NCBI GenBank assembly: GCA_032988165.1 | Contig: JANTQF010000181.1 | Location: 1 to 64,000 of the forward strand | Origin: Emmonsiellopsis sp. PD_33 | Lineage: Eukaryota; Ascomycota; Eurotiomycetes; Onygenales; Ajellomycetaceae | Reading direction: 5' to 3' | DNA length: 64,000 nucleotides | Shown here: positions 1-12,495 of the stretch, one piece after another | Layout of the letters: each line of letters starts with the position of its first letter | Position numbering within the stretch: the stretch's first letter is position 1 | The notes under the pieces: generated by a model | Told to the model about the DNA's origin: nothing | Seen by the model: only the letters and a program-made list of their open reading frames with translations | The model's database searches: none | Made by a program: the position numbers and the translations under genes

Positions 1-3000
1 TGGGGAGGGGGGGTTATTTCATTACTAGTATTTAAAGGTGTCCCCACAGTTATGAACTGCAACTACGTTGAAACATGTCCAGCTTTTGGGAACACTTTTG
101 AAACAGCCGCATTGCATGGAGTTCAGGTGATGGGGTGCATGTGACCTCACATGAGGTCATGGGACTGACATTTTTACCCATACTGGAAATATATGGCTCC
201 AAAAAACTATCATCTGATGGTTGACTGACTGTCAACTGACCATCAACTTCCTCCAATGGTTTTCTTGGAACTATATACTAACAACTGTAAATCTCCCTTA
301 ACTATTAACTTTTACTAGACATTTAATTTAGAATTGACACCCACCTAATTAAATAGATAGCTAGTTAACTCCCCTCCAATCAAATAAATGGGTAGTTGAT
401 GGCTAGTTAACAGCTGATTAACTATTAGATGACATCTAATTAATCAGTTAGAAACTTTACTACTACTACTACTATTATTACTCTTTGCTTAGCTTTGCTC
501 TATTAGATTCAATTTCATTGCATTTTTTTATCTAGTACTACAAAAATACCTGATTTCATTGAATAATTAATTAAATCATAGAAATGAGACCTCTCAAGGG
601 CAAAGTATAAGATATTTATTAGTATAGTTAAATGATAGATCATTTGCAGTAGAATTGATAGTCAGGTAAGAATAGAAAATAGATATTAATACTATAAATG
701 AAATGAGTAAAGTAGTTGGAGTAGTTGAAGTAATTGAAGTAAGAGGAGCAATTAGAGTGAGAGGAGTAATTAAAGTGAGAGGAGCAATTAGAGTAAGAGG
801 AGTGAGAAAAGCAGGCAGTATATTAACTGAGATCATATATAAGCTTAATTGAGAGATTACAGGTAGTCTAATAATTATATAGAAGTTATTACTCTTATCT
901 ATTCTAAGAACTAGAAGATCTAGTAGTTGATCTTATTATATTATCTATAATTAAATAACAGAGAAGAATATATACTTCTTCTTACTTAATGTATGAATAA
1001 AGATGGTAGTTATCTGCTTTATCTTCAAGTTCTAATAATTAATAATATCTCTTTGTGAGATTATTGTCCTTTGTGTCCAATCAGGAAAGTAGAAGCTAAT
1101 GTTTTGAAAGAACTAAACTATCTGAAAGTCTAGCTTAGTTATTAAGAGCTTTTTCCAGTTAATTTTATAGGCACTTTAAAGCTTTTTGAGAAAGAGATGT
1201 AGAATTTCAATAAGTAATAAATTTATACTTTTGATATTAAATATATTTATCTTGCTGCAAGCTGGTATTTAGAATCAGATATAAACTACCTCATATTTAG
1301 ATAATACTTGAAGAATAATATTATGAGAATTCAAGTTGACTTCAATATTATAAGCATCAAGCTTTAGAAGACTCTAAAAAAAAGCTGAATATTATTAATT
1401 GATTTTCTGCATTTTTATCTGAAGATCTTGATCTATCTTATTAAATAAGCTCTGAAGTTCAAGCTACAAAGTATGTTAAAAGCTTTCTTAAATTAGTAAT
1501 ATCTTTTTCACATTCTAATGATTTATTTAGAGGACTAAGTGTTTATAGTCCTGATATTTATCTTCACCTACTAAGATATTACAATTATTTGCAACTCTAT
1601 ACTCTTTAATCTGATTAATATAATGTAATCTGATGTGCATATTAAGGTAGGCTTTTATATTCTGAAGAAATTGAACCTTTTTAATTGGCTCCATTAGATT
1701 ATTAATTTCAATGCCAGTGTTAGGGGCTGATTCATTGAGCTCTGATGAGACAAACTGACTTACAATAGACTCAGTGTAGAATGCTAAATGAGATTGTCCC
1801 TAAGGCATAGCCTGAGCTACTACCTTAAGAAGCTTCTATAGTTATTATCAGGCATGTAAAATTATCTCAGCTGCCTTGTTAGAATTATGCACCTTTAATG
1901 AAGCTGACATGAGAATTACATTACTTCTAGTAATAAATGTAAATATATTTATTACTAGGCTTTTTGAAGATGCTTCTGAGGATGAGAATATAATAAGTAG
2001 AATGAATAGTATAGCTGGATTAATTCATTTATTTATCATATATAATTAGAGAATTAAGAGGATTATGACTGAGGCCCAAGCATGCTCCTATAGTTAGTAT
2101 GATTCAAGATGTGTCAATGGAGATTATAAACAGCCTTAGTCTCAGGAGAATGGGAAGGTGTGTAGCATCTATAAATACTACTTTTACTTTAATTGAGATA
2201 ACATGCAGGAGATGAGGATATGATGTATAATCTTTAAGATTTCTAAGTATTCATTATAATATGAGTCTGATGGGAAATATATCACCAGATTTAGACTGAG
2301 ACATATTTTAAATAGTAGTGTTTGATTGGCACTCATTCTAAACTGCTTGTATAACTACTCCTTTTAGATCTAAATAGTTGTATTGTCAATTTGATCCTAA
2401 AGATGTCATATCTGATGATGATATTAGCCATTTATTTGGAGGTTATAAGTAAGATTTCCTTGATTCTTCTTATTAATCATGCAATTTCAACATGAAAGTG
2501 TTGCAGTCAGATGTTTAATGCCAGTATTGTCATTCTACTAGAATATATTCCTAAGGAAGACTATATAAGATACAATGACTTATATAGCCTCTTCATTGAT
2601 GATCATTCTGACCTCAGGGTAGTCAAGCTTTACTAGCCCTGGGGATAGACTATTAATAATATCTGGAAAATTTATTCTATAGGATCTAAATATAAGGGTA
2701 AAAACATTCATCCATTTGGAACATTCAGATGCATTCAGGGCAGAGATCATATAGTATTCTATTAGACTCTGATATATATTTCAGTATAAGCTGAACCCAT
2801 CAATGAAAAGTTGATACAAAAGAAATATAGTCTTTTTGTCAGAATAAAATAGGTTCTTAAATGTATGTCTTTCATGTGCATTAATCTTTAATTCCCTGCA
2901 TAGAGGGGTAGATCAGTAATATGACTAGATAATTACTCTATTTGAGGAGGTTCAAATAATCCTTTAGATAAAGTATTAAGTTGGATTGTATGATAGAGAT

Positions 3001-6000
3001 CTCATGTTACTTTTAGAGGCATTAAAGATAGTATTAATGAAGATATCCACTTGAAATATGATTTTTTTGGCCTGGATAAAGAATGCTTGATTCTTAATGA
3101 GAATTAATTTCTTGATCCTAAATGAGGGATTTAGATGCACTAATTTACCCTGATAGAGATTAGGTAAATAGTGAAGTACATTTTGAATCTCTATAACTAT
3201 ATGATTTTAAAGTGGCAAATTGATTCTATAATTTCTTCTGATGTAGAGGATTCTTCCAAAATGATGCATTACTAAGTTGCTGCCACATTAACATGTTGTT
3301 TTCTCACATTTGTATTTAATAAAATCCAATGGGAATATCAGTTTATTTGTTAGTAAGTATTGAGGTAGATGGCTAGAGCTATACTTAATAGAAGCTCTCC
3401 AGCTTCTTGAGTATTATAACTTTTTTAGCTTGTTGATGAGCTCTGCCATACCAATATATAGCTTGCTTTGAAATATAGGTGATTATAGGAAAGACTTTAC
3501 TAGAGCAATTAAATTCTGAAAGTATATAGTACTCATGGATTTCTTGGTAGCTTTCTTCTGGGCCAGTGAAAGTATTAGCATCTGAGATTTTAATATTATT
3601 AGTATCTTAATTGTTTAGACTGGGAGAATTGGGAACTAAGCCTAGTATGCCTTCTTGAGTGTAAATAATCCTTTAGAAAGAGTATATATAGATGTAACAT
3701 CCTAGAGAGACTTGAGAATCTATAAAAGAGAGTAATACTACTCTCTTGAAATTTCTGAATCCTTACATTATAGCCCCATTACTAATATGAATATATTAAT
3801 ATCTCTAATACTACATTTATATGGTAAAATTGTAGTAGGATTAGTATCATTAGCATCTATTAGAGTATTTTTAATAGATAGAGCATCTAATGTAATATTC
3901 CTCTAAGTCTCTTTCTTAGTCTCTTCATCAATTTCTTCCTCAATCTTTTTCTCAACCTCTTGGATGTCTGTGCTGTTTTCCAGTTGGCTTTCTAATAGCC
4001 ACTGTATATTAGAGTTCTTTAGAATCTTATTGCTATTATCTTCAGATTGAGGATCATAGCTCCCAACATCCTATATTTCATTAGTATTAGAGATAAATAT
4101 AAGAGTAGAAGCTTGAATATATACTTCAGTAGGCTTTATATCACTATCAGAGTCCATCTTAAAGTTATTATTATCTTCAATAGATGGTAAAATGTGATCA
4201 TCTTGTCTGAAAGCAGTGTCAGATAGTAGGGGTGAGCAAGTAACTGAAGCCCTACAACTAGAATTGAAATCTTAATAGATAGGGGGTCTCAGGAGGTACT
4301 TTTTCAAATCTTAATACTTAAATCATCCCATTTTGATGGTCCTTTAGTAGCTGTATTAGCTACTTAATGAGATGAAGTCAGAGGATGTTATTATTATTAT
4401 TATTATAAAATTAGAAAGATTTAGGAGGTACATTGTGGGTACTTAGTTATTTTTTGAGTCTTAGAGGGGCTAATCCCAAAAAAGATGTCAGGAGTGCAGA
4501 GATTACCCTTTGAAAAAATGTTGGAAGTAGAGAGTTCTAAAGATTATTCCTTAAAATCTATTGTATTTACCTATTAGCTCATCAGACAGATAGAAATGAT
4601 GATAGTGTATTTTATAAATAAAACCTATAAAATTAAAGAGAAATTTACAATGAAATAGGATCTAAACATTATAGATTAAGCCTTACTTGATGATGATTGA
4701 ACTCAAAATAGCTGATGAGAGGAAGTAAGGAGAGTAGAAAGAGAATTAAAATAAGAAGAGGAAGAGTAGGAGCAGGGTCAGACTTATAGTTAGAAGCTAG
4801 AGATACAGCCAGATAGTATAATTAAAAAGTAATAAAAAGCTAGAGTCTCACACTCTAATATAGTATGATATAAGACTATAATCAAGCTGAGAGAGAACTA
4901 TTTTTAGTAGAAGATAGCATGAATATACATCCTCTTCTTTATAAAGAAAAAAAGTAACTTCATTATAGAGATGATATTTCCTGAGGAAGCAGAGGATTTG
5001 AGCATCTAATTAGATAAGTAGGAGAAGGTTCTAAATTGAATAAAAGAGTAAAAGAATTGAAGTTTATTACTACTTTGAGTAAGTTAGTTCAGACTAGTAT
5101 TATAGATTTATACTGATAATATAATAATAAATTACAAATAAAATTAACATTGTCAAAGTAGAGGATTCTAATATGAGCTGACATCTTCATATATTATATA
5201 AATCTCTATTTTCAATCTTCTCCTATAATTTCTCTTAGGAGAAATTTTTCCATGTCTTTTTCTAGGTTTGCCCAGTAATTAACTTTGAAAAGTTAAGTAA
5301 ACTTGGGCAGTGGTACCTGATCAGTAAGTTAATCAAATAAAGAATATAATGATGGAGTATTAATCAAGTTAGATGTATATACTAATCTAATAGTTAAGAT
5401 AAAGGTCTTTTTAGATATAAAAATGACTTCAGCAGCAGACAGCCTAATAATGATCAGAGCTTAGCAAAAGCTACTGTAGTTTTAAGATTACCTATAGATC
5501 TCTAATTAATATGTCAGGGTAGAATGATCATCATTTATTGAGAAAAAAATAAAGGAGAAGACATTGAAGCAAAAGAAATTAGAAGTAGAAGTATAGAATG
5601 AGGCTCATAAAAGAATGTGCTATCTTCTCTGCCCAGAGTAAGTAATGAGGTGATTTATTGTTATCATGTATTTATATTTTATATTTATTATTAGATGATG
5701 ATGTTGTGGTTGGAGATAAAAATAATAAAGAAGAAGAAGAAGAAGAAGATAATGAAAAAATTTTATATGTTACTAATTAATGTGGATTATACTTGGCACT
5801 AGCCAGCTAATAGCCTGATGCCCCTGTTAGAGCTATTAAGTTATTTAATATTATTAATTAATAGAAAGTAATATCTGAAAGACTAAATAACTTCATTTCA
5901 ACTCAGCTATCTAACTATTTATTCATATTAGAATCAATTTTCAACTAGAATATCTTCTTGGATGTCTCTTCAGTCTTCTTACTTTCCTCATCATTACTTG

Positions 6001-6926
6001 TAGTATTAAATTCCTCATCTAGTAGATGAAACTCATTAAACTCACTCTCAGGCACTACAGCAGGAGGAGTAGGAGGAGCAGGAGGCATGAAAGATGCAGG
6101 CAGAGAGGCAGATAAAGATGCAGGTAGAGGGGCTAATAGATGAAGAGGTGAAGAGGCTGCATATATAGACATTTAAGATAGAGGGGCTGTAGGTATAACT
6201 ATTTGAGGCAGAGAGTTTCCATCATACATGTTAGTATAGTGAACTTGAATAGATAGATAGCTATGAGTAGAAGAGGAAGCAGTAGACCTAGTATAGCTAA
6301 TAGAAGTAGAAAAGAAGTTATAAGTATTTAATAGAGTATTTATATATACTTCTATCTGATGCTTGGGGGGAGGGGTCTCAGTCATTAAAATTCTATGTTT
6401 TATTTATATTTTAATGGTTATTTTGGAGATTTTAGAGTTTTTAGCATTTCAGATTTACTTACAGCAGATATAGGATGATGGGCATAGAAATAAGAGTGAG
6501 TTAAAGCTAAAGCTGAAGTAGAAGTAAAAGTAGAGCTAGTAATAATATATAAAGTAGAGGTAATCAAATTGAATCTCTATATTAAAATAATGTTAATATG
6601 AATTGAAAATGTCTATAATATAGATATTTACATACTCTATTAATGATCTTGAGTATCTCAATATTATACTTATATTATACATTTATAAGTTAAGATATCT
6701 CATGAAAATAATCTATTATCTTCCTTATAATCTTCAGCCTCTCTATCTTAATACTATCAAGTAAAGTAAATTTAGACTCAGATGTCTCAGATACAGTAGC
6801 AGTAGACTTCCTCTTAATTGAAGTCTTAGGAATCATAATAAAATATGATTTAATTTTCATCTTTAAGAAAAAAATAGCAACAGTGAGGACCTTTCTCTTA
6901 ATCTCTTTCAATAATAATAGAATTAT
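1..6926. repeat. AT-rich, RIP-mutated repeat island, left part
   Basis: The stretch is AT-rich with CpG almost absent and TpA abundant, the signature of RIP acting on repeats. No intact gene is visible; every frame is broken by TAA, TAG or TGA. A minus-strand frame from about 6385 down to 5945 is open for roughly 145 codons except for one TAA, consistent with a mutated CAA, and encodes Pro/Ala/Ser-rich sequence. A further minus frame at 6911-6690 is part of an older coding sequence interrupted by the gypsy element next door. I could not assign 900-5900 to a transposon class by eye. Confidence 0.8.
700..806. repeat. Degenerate short tandem repeat
   Basis: About five imperfect copies of an 18-bp unit resembling GAGGAGCAATTAGAGTGA lie head to tail. 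The minus-strand frame reads as Leu/Thr/Pro/Ile-rich repeats, which is a consequence of the repeat and not evidence for a gene. Confidence 0.7.
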
Positions 6927-7180
6927 TGTAATGGGTGTGCTCCAATAAGCAGATTGTACAAGCTATACACTAGAATCAAGATTGTAATTGCTAGAGAAAG
7001 AAAGGAAAAAGAAAAGGAAATCATGAGATCATGTGATATAAATAGAAGGAAATTATGTGAGGTTGAAGTGGATAAATATTCATATAAAGACTCAGTCAGA
7101 GGTGTCTGATTGAGTAGTTGGAGATCAGGCAAAGTTCAGATAAGCTATAGATATAGAGTATAAGGGTGTAGCCCTTTACA
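6927..7180 (-). repeat. 3' LTR of gypsy element
   Basis: This 254-bp LTR starts TGTAATGGG and ends CTTTACA on the plus strand and aligns along its whole length with 12242-12495. A purine-rich tract (AAATAGAAAGAGATAA on the minus strand, just above 7180) is the likely polypurine primer. Confidence 0.92.
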
Positions 7181-7259
7181 TTATCTCTTTCTATTTGGAT
7201 TTGGAGGGTGAGTAGGAGGGCTCAGAAAATCAGATGTGAGATAATGCAGGCAGAGTCTT

Positions 7260-7433
7260 ATTAGGCAGATATAGCTCTTTATAATGGGTGAGTGCAGTGG
7301 TGTCTTACAGGATAGAGATTAATTCTCACAAAGGGGCTTCATATCTGAGCTATTTCACCAGGTACTGAAATCTTTGTTCACAGTAGTAGTAGTTGAGGAT
7401 AGCTTTAATTTCATATTCTACCTCATTGTCTTT
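7260..7433 (-). pseudogene. Chromodomain at gypsy Pol C-terminus
   Basis: The minus strand reads DNEVEYEIKAIL, then RFQYLVK, a stop, and LRYEAPL, a stop, E. This matches the chromodomain pattern E-V-E-Y-E-V-E-x-I-L ... L-Q-Y-L-V-K-W-x-G-Y-x-x-x-x-x-W-E. Both stops fall where conserved Trp is expected, the outcome of TGG to TAG or TGA. In this family the domain guides integration to heterochromatin. Confidence 0.82.
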
Positions 7434-8393
7434 CCCAATGATGTCAGGTAGATGCCAGTTGGTAATCTCTTGTGAGGAGAACAGATTAGTGGAGGCTTTA
7501 TGAAGTAGGTTTATGTGAAACATGTTGTGGATTCTGGGTGATGTATCAAGGTAGTAATTATGACTTCTCAGGACTTCAATGATGGTGTACTTGGCATATT
7601 GGTAGTCAAGTGTGTGAGATAGGTGATCAGTTGTGATGTTTCAGAGGTCTAACTAGACCTTATTGCCCATCTTGTAGCATTCAGTGGGATTTTAGTGGGT
7701 ATTTGCATGGTCCTGTTGGTCCTACTGGGCATTAGCCATGGAGAATTTAGCTTACTTGCAGGCTTACTGGAGTTTTGAGATGATGGTGTCTATAATCTGA
7801 ATTGAACTATAAGGTGAAATAGAAGGTTTAAGTGATTTGGTGAGATTAAGAACTTTAAGGTTGTAACTGTGTGAGAGGAAAAATGAGCTAATATTAGTGC
7901 TAATAGTATTATAATCATTAATTATAAGTTTAGCATGTAGGAGGAGTTCATTCCAGTCATCTTGAATATATAAATAGAACTTTCAGAGGTAGTTCTTAGT
8001 TGTCTGAATTATATGTTCAGTGCTGCTGTCAGTTTCAGGGTGATAGACAGTTAAAAGATACTGAGAGATCTTGAGGAGCTGATAGATTCAGCTTCAGATA
8101 GCTCTGATGAACTGAATCTTATAGTCTGAGATAATTATATGAGATAGATCATACTGATAATAAAATGAACTTCAGAGGAAGGCTTTAGCCATTGCAGGTG
8201 TGTTTATCTTCATATAGGGTTTAAGGATAATATCTTTACTGAGGTAGTTAATAATAATAAGAATATTCTTGCAGCTGTTACTCATAAGGAGGTCTACTGT
8301 GAAATTAATAGTGACATCACATCAGACATGTTTGAAAATTAAGAGAGATTTAAGTAAATCTTAGTAATAGTCCTGCCAGATAATGACAGATCA

Positions 8394-8405
8394 GCAGACA
8401 TTGCA
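8394..8405 (-). other. Integrase zinc-site cysteines (CNVC)
   Basis: The minus strand reads QQFIQNCNVC followed by a stop. This corresponds to the C-x2-C half of the integrase HHCC zinc domain; the stop is where Arg (CGA to TGA) is usual. Confidence 0.75.
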
Positions 8406-9674
8406 GTTCTGAATGAACTGTTGGATGCTCTGAGATATATTAGGCTAGTAGAAATTTTAGAATAAAATTCAGTAGAGTACTTTATGACCTGAGTAACTAG
8501 TCATTAGAGAATTATGAGTTTCTTGTATAATTTAGGTATGCAATGGTTCTGAATCAGGAACCTACTGCCTCTCCTGAAAGTGTAGTTGGGAGTTAGGATC
8601 TATGGAGCATTCAGTGATATCAATATGAGCTTAGAGTTTAAGTGGAAAATAGTAAGCTTTATCTCAGATAACCTGGGTTATTATTTGAAGGTATTCATCA
8701 GAGGTGGCAGCAGTGTCTCAGAGTCCCTGGAGTAAGAATGAGGCAGTCATGATTAGCAGGATAATAGGTGAGGCACATATTACTCCATGTAGTATTACTT
8801 TGGATTCTTTAAGGATCTGTGAATTTAGTAGTCTCTGTTTGTAGTTTACTCAGCAGGTATTAGAGTCTTTGAAAGGTATATTTTATTCATGTCAGAAGAG
8901 GGTGTTGGCCATAAAGTTCTCTGTGCCAGAGTAATAATAAATTATGAAATGAAAGTAGCTGAGGAATTCAGCCCAGTATATTTAGTATTTAAAGAGTTTA
9001 TAGGTTATTATGAAATATTAGAGATTCTTATGATCTATGATGATTTTGAAGTCTTTCATGCTGTGGAGTTCAGAGTCCTATTTTTCTAGATATTAAATGA
9101 TAGTAAGAAGTTTCTTGTCATAAATCTTATAGTTAGCTTTAGCAGGGCTGAGCTTCTTGAACATAAATGCATAGAGTTATAGGATGTCTTTGTTGTCCCA
9201 TTGCATGAGAGTATCATCTGTGATGTAACTAGAAGAGTCTGTTTCAACCACTATTAGACAGTCAGAGTCAAATGTAATGAGTATTGAGGCAGAGATGAAC
9301 ATCTATTTAAGATGTGTAAATACCTTATCTGCCTCCTTGAATCATAGAAATTGCTGGTCTTTACATGTAAGGTTGATTAGTAATTGAATGACATCAGAAA
9401 AATCCCAAATGAAGTGTTAGTAGAAATTTATAAATCCTAGGAAGTCTTGCATGCCTTTTATGGTTATAGGAGCCTCCCATTTAAAGATAGTAATGATCTT
9501 CTTGGGGTCTATATGGACTCCCTTCTCTGCCTTTATGATGAAGTCAAGGTAGGTCATCTTTTGAACTTTAAAGGCAGATTTGTTGATGTCAATTGGAAGA
9601 CTATATTCATGAAGATAGATGAGGACTTTTTGAACATACTCTTAATGCTGCTTGCAGAATCTATTGGTGAAGAT

Positions 9675-9692
9675 GAGAATGTCATCAAGATA
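9675..9692 (-). other. Reverse transcriptase catalytic motif YLDDIL
   Basis: The minus-strand codons give YLDDIL within EFTSIYLDDILIFTN, the catalytic Asp pair of Ty3/gypsy reverse transcriptase. The motif is intact although flanking frames are broken. Confidence 0.9.
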
Positions 9693-11002
9693 GATAGAAG
9701 TAAATTCATCTAAATAGTCTCATAAGGCTCAGTTGATGTATTTCTGGAAGATGCTTGAGGTGTTTATGAGGCTAAAGAGGGTAACTATCCATTCAAATAG
9801 ATCATATCTCATATAAAAGGCAGTTAGCCATTCATTTCCCTCTGTAATTTGGATCTTATAGAATGCAGAAATGACATCCAGCTTTGTGAACTACTTAGCT
9901 TGACTGATCTATTTAAGAGTCTTATTGATTAATAGTAGCAGGTAATGATCTTTTCAGGTGAGGTAGTTGAGGCCCTAATAGTTAATATAGAACTAAAGGT
10001 CTTTACCTGACTTTTTTGTGAAGAGTATGGGTGCACCTACAGGTGAATTGCTAACTTAAATGAAACCCTTATCTAGAAGGTCATTAAGGGTCTTATAGAG
10101 CACAAGCAGTTTGTCATGTGACATATTATATAGTAATTCTTAGGGTAGCTGAGGATCTTCACCATCTATCTTCTTAAGTTTAATATGATAGTTATGTATA
10201 TTATAGAATGGTAGGAGCTTCTTAGCAGCCTTATAATTAAAAACATTGAGGAATTTATGGTAGTGTGGAGGGAGGATTGTTGTAGGGTTAGTCTTTAATT
10301 TCTTAGAGAGTTATGAGAGAGCCTTCTCTATGTTAGCTATACTAGTAGTGAAGATTTTCATGGGAGGTTGAGACTTGAATTTCTAATTGTGGCTTTAGAG
10401 GAGGTTATAGGTGTTAGTGGAGATTTAGTGAAGATTAGTGGTCTTATAAACATCTTTTTCAGAGATGTGGATGCCTCCAGAGAATATAACACATCAATTG
10501 TGAGTATTGATGAGGACTTGATGTTCAGATAGCTATAATAGATCTAATATGAAGTTATATGGGAGATTCTCAATCTCATATGCATAAGTATTTTCTTGGA
10601 GAAATCCACTAATATTAACATCAAGCTTCACTATATTTCATATGAAGTTGCCTGTGTCACCATTGACACCTTCAATCTTTTAGAGGTTAATTGAGATATA
10701 TGGGAGGTTATGATGGTTAATCATATGAGAGTAAATCATTAAATAGTAATAGTAATCATTGTTCATCATAGCATTCATATTAAAAGAATGATTAACTATA
10801 ATAGATATAAGAATTGCCAGAATAGTCATTTTCTTCTCAAAGGTCTTTCTATCTAACTCTGGAAGCTTCTACTCATAATTTTATGCAGAAGCTAGTCTTT
10901 TCCCAAGTCTGACTTGATGTCTTTAAAGTCTTCCTTCTCTTTGAGCTTGATTTATATGTTTATAGATCATACAGGCAGTTTCAGGGGAATATAGGTTCTG
11001 CA

Positions 11003-11044
11003 GCAGTTGGTAGCTTTGTGCCCAGATTTGTTGTAGTTGATGCA
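11003..11044 (-). other. Gag CCHC zinc knuckle with Cys-to-Tyr damage
   Basis: The minus strand reads CINYNKSGHKATNC. The spacing is that of C-x2-C-x4-H-x4-C, but the second Cys is Tyr (TAC), a single G-to-A change from TGC as RIP would produce. Confidence 0.8.
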
Positions 11045-12241
11045 GACACCTCAGGTGTGATAATTAATGATGGTGGTAGTAGTTATATTTGAGATGTGAA
11101 ATGTGTTTGTGCAAGTAAGCCCTATAAATGTCCAGTTTATAGTGTTTAGGTTTTTTAGTAGAGAGGTCTTAGGGAAGGCCTTCTCAGAGGTAGTAGGGAT
11201 ATTATCATGAATTTAACTCTAAATGGCCTTGATCTTGGACAGGTTATTTTCTATACTATAGAACTTTATATAATATTCAAGGTATGTAGAGGGTTCAATG
11301 GAGGTGACAATCTACTATAGAAGTTCAAACTTGATGACCTTCTTAAGTAGGGCCTTCTTGACAGTGTTATCTCACAGCTGGCTGCCAGCTTCCAGAATCT
11401 TCTGATTGAATCTTGGAAGAAAGATGGAGAGTGAATCAGTTTTCTGATGAATGCTGTGCAGCCAGATTAGAGCCTTTTAGGTCACTGAAGGATTGGAGAA
11501 AAGGATGTTGAGCTGGTCAAGAATGACATTAGAGATTATAGAAATGAGTTTGGCATTAGCCTTCATCTAAAGGTGGAATTGGGTGATGGCAGTGCCAGAG
11601 AGTTAAGTATAGATGTATCAGGCCTGGTTAGCAGAAGATCTAATTGCAAGGCTGTTCAAAGTGATTTTAGCCTCTACATTAAGATGCCAGGTAGGGTATT
11701 TGAAGACTTGTTTGCCCATGAATTTCTTAAGGGTAATGAGTCTTTCTTTTGGGTGTCTCAGGAAGTCCTCAAAAAGAGTAGTCAGGTGAGTAGGAGTTGG
11801 GATAGGAGCTGAAGTTAGTATGGGTGTATGATTTTATTTGGTAATGAGGTTAATCTTATTTGTGAGCTATTAGATGAAGTTTTGGAATTCAGCATTAGAG
11901 CCCTGAGAAGGGGTGCTGTCTTCATGTAGAGGGTTCATGTTCATAATGGATTCAAAAGATTGTTTGGATTTGAAGAGTTTGAAGAATTCAGGAAGTTTGA
12001 AGGATTTGAAAAGTTTAGAGGAAAATCTCATAAGATATTGATATGAACTGTCAGAGCTTTAGGGCCTTTTACTGACATGTTATTCAGTAGAGCTGAGCTA
12101 AGTGAGTTGTATTTTGAATTTTGGAAGAGTTTACTGTACATATAGGTTGCATTTGGAAGAATCTACTATATGTATGAATTATATTTGGAGGGTGAATATA
12201 ATGAAGATCTCTAAGAAGAGATTAAGTGAGTAATTACAAAA

Positions 12242-12495
12242 TGTAACAGGCATGCTCTGATAAGTGAATTGTGTGAGCTATATGCTAGAATCAAGATTAT
12301 AATCACTAGAGAAAGAAAGGAAAAAGGAAAGGAAATTATGAGATCATGTGATATAAATAGAAGGAAATTACATGAGATTGAAGTAGATAAACATTCATAT
12401 AAAGACCCAGTTGGAGGTGTCTGATCAGGCAGTTGGAGATCAGGTGAAGTTTGGGTGAGCTATAGATATAGAGTATAAGAGTGTAGCTCTTCACA
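12242..12495 (-). repeat. 5' LTR of gypsy element
   Basis: This 254-bp LTR is the same length as the partner at 6927-7180, with differences that look mostly like transitions. It is followed by ATTAT, the right copy of the target duplication. The primer-binding site should lie just below 12242 on the minus strand (TTTTGTAATTACTCACTT) but is too mutated to name the tRNA. Confidence 0.92.

Larger units (their letters stand above)
6927..12495 (-). mobile_element. Full-length Ty3/gypsy chromovirus, RIP-inactivated
   Basis: The 5,569-bp element is bounded by two 254-bp LTRs (6927-7180 and 12242-12495), each TG...CA, and by a 5-bp target duplication ATTAT (6922-6926 and 12496-12500). Order on the minus strand: 5' LTR, gag region with a CCHC-like knuckle at 11003-11044, reverse transcriptase with YLDDIL at about 9675-9692, RNase H with VETDSSSY near 9230-9280, integrase with a CNVC zinc site at 8394-8405 and an ISDYKIQF core near 8100-8300, then a chromodomain near 7260-7433. 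This order and the chromodomain define a Ty3/gypsy chromovirus. Stops consistent with C-to-T or G-to-A change occur throughout (e.g. a stop where the chromodomain Trp is expected), so the element cannot encode its own proteins. Confidence 0.93.

Noticed and set aside
2640..2900. A stretch read at first as a copia-type integrase/RT junction on the plus strand (HPFGTFRCIQG)
   Set aside because: No consistent frame or neighbouring motifs supported it; the similarity to L-R-x-F-G-C is short and could be chance.
5229..5320. Hairpin-like GCCCAGTAATTAACTT...AAGTTAAGTAAACTTGGGC in the RIP island
   Set aside because: Pairing is imperfect and such short AT-rich inverted repeats are expected by chance here.
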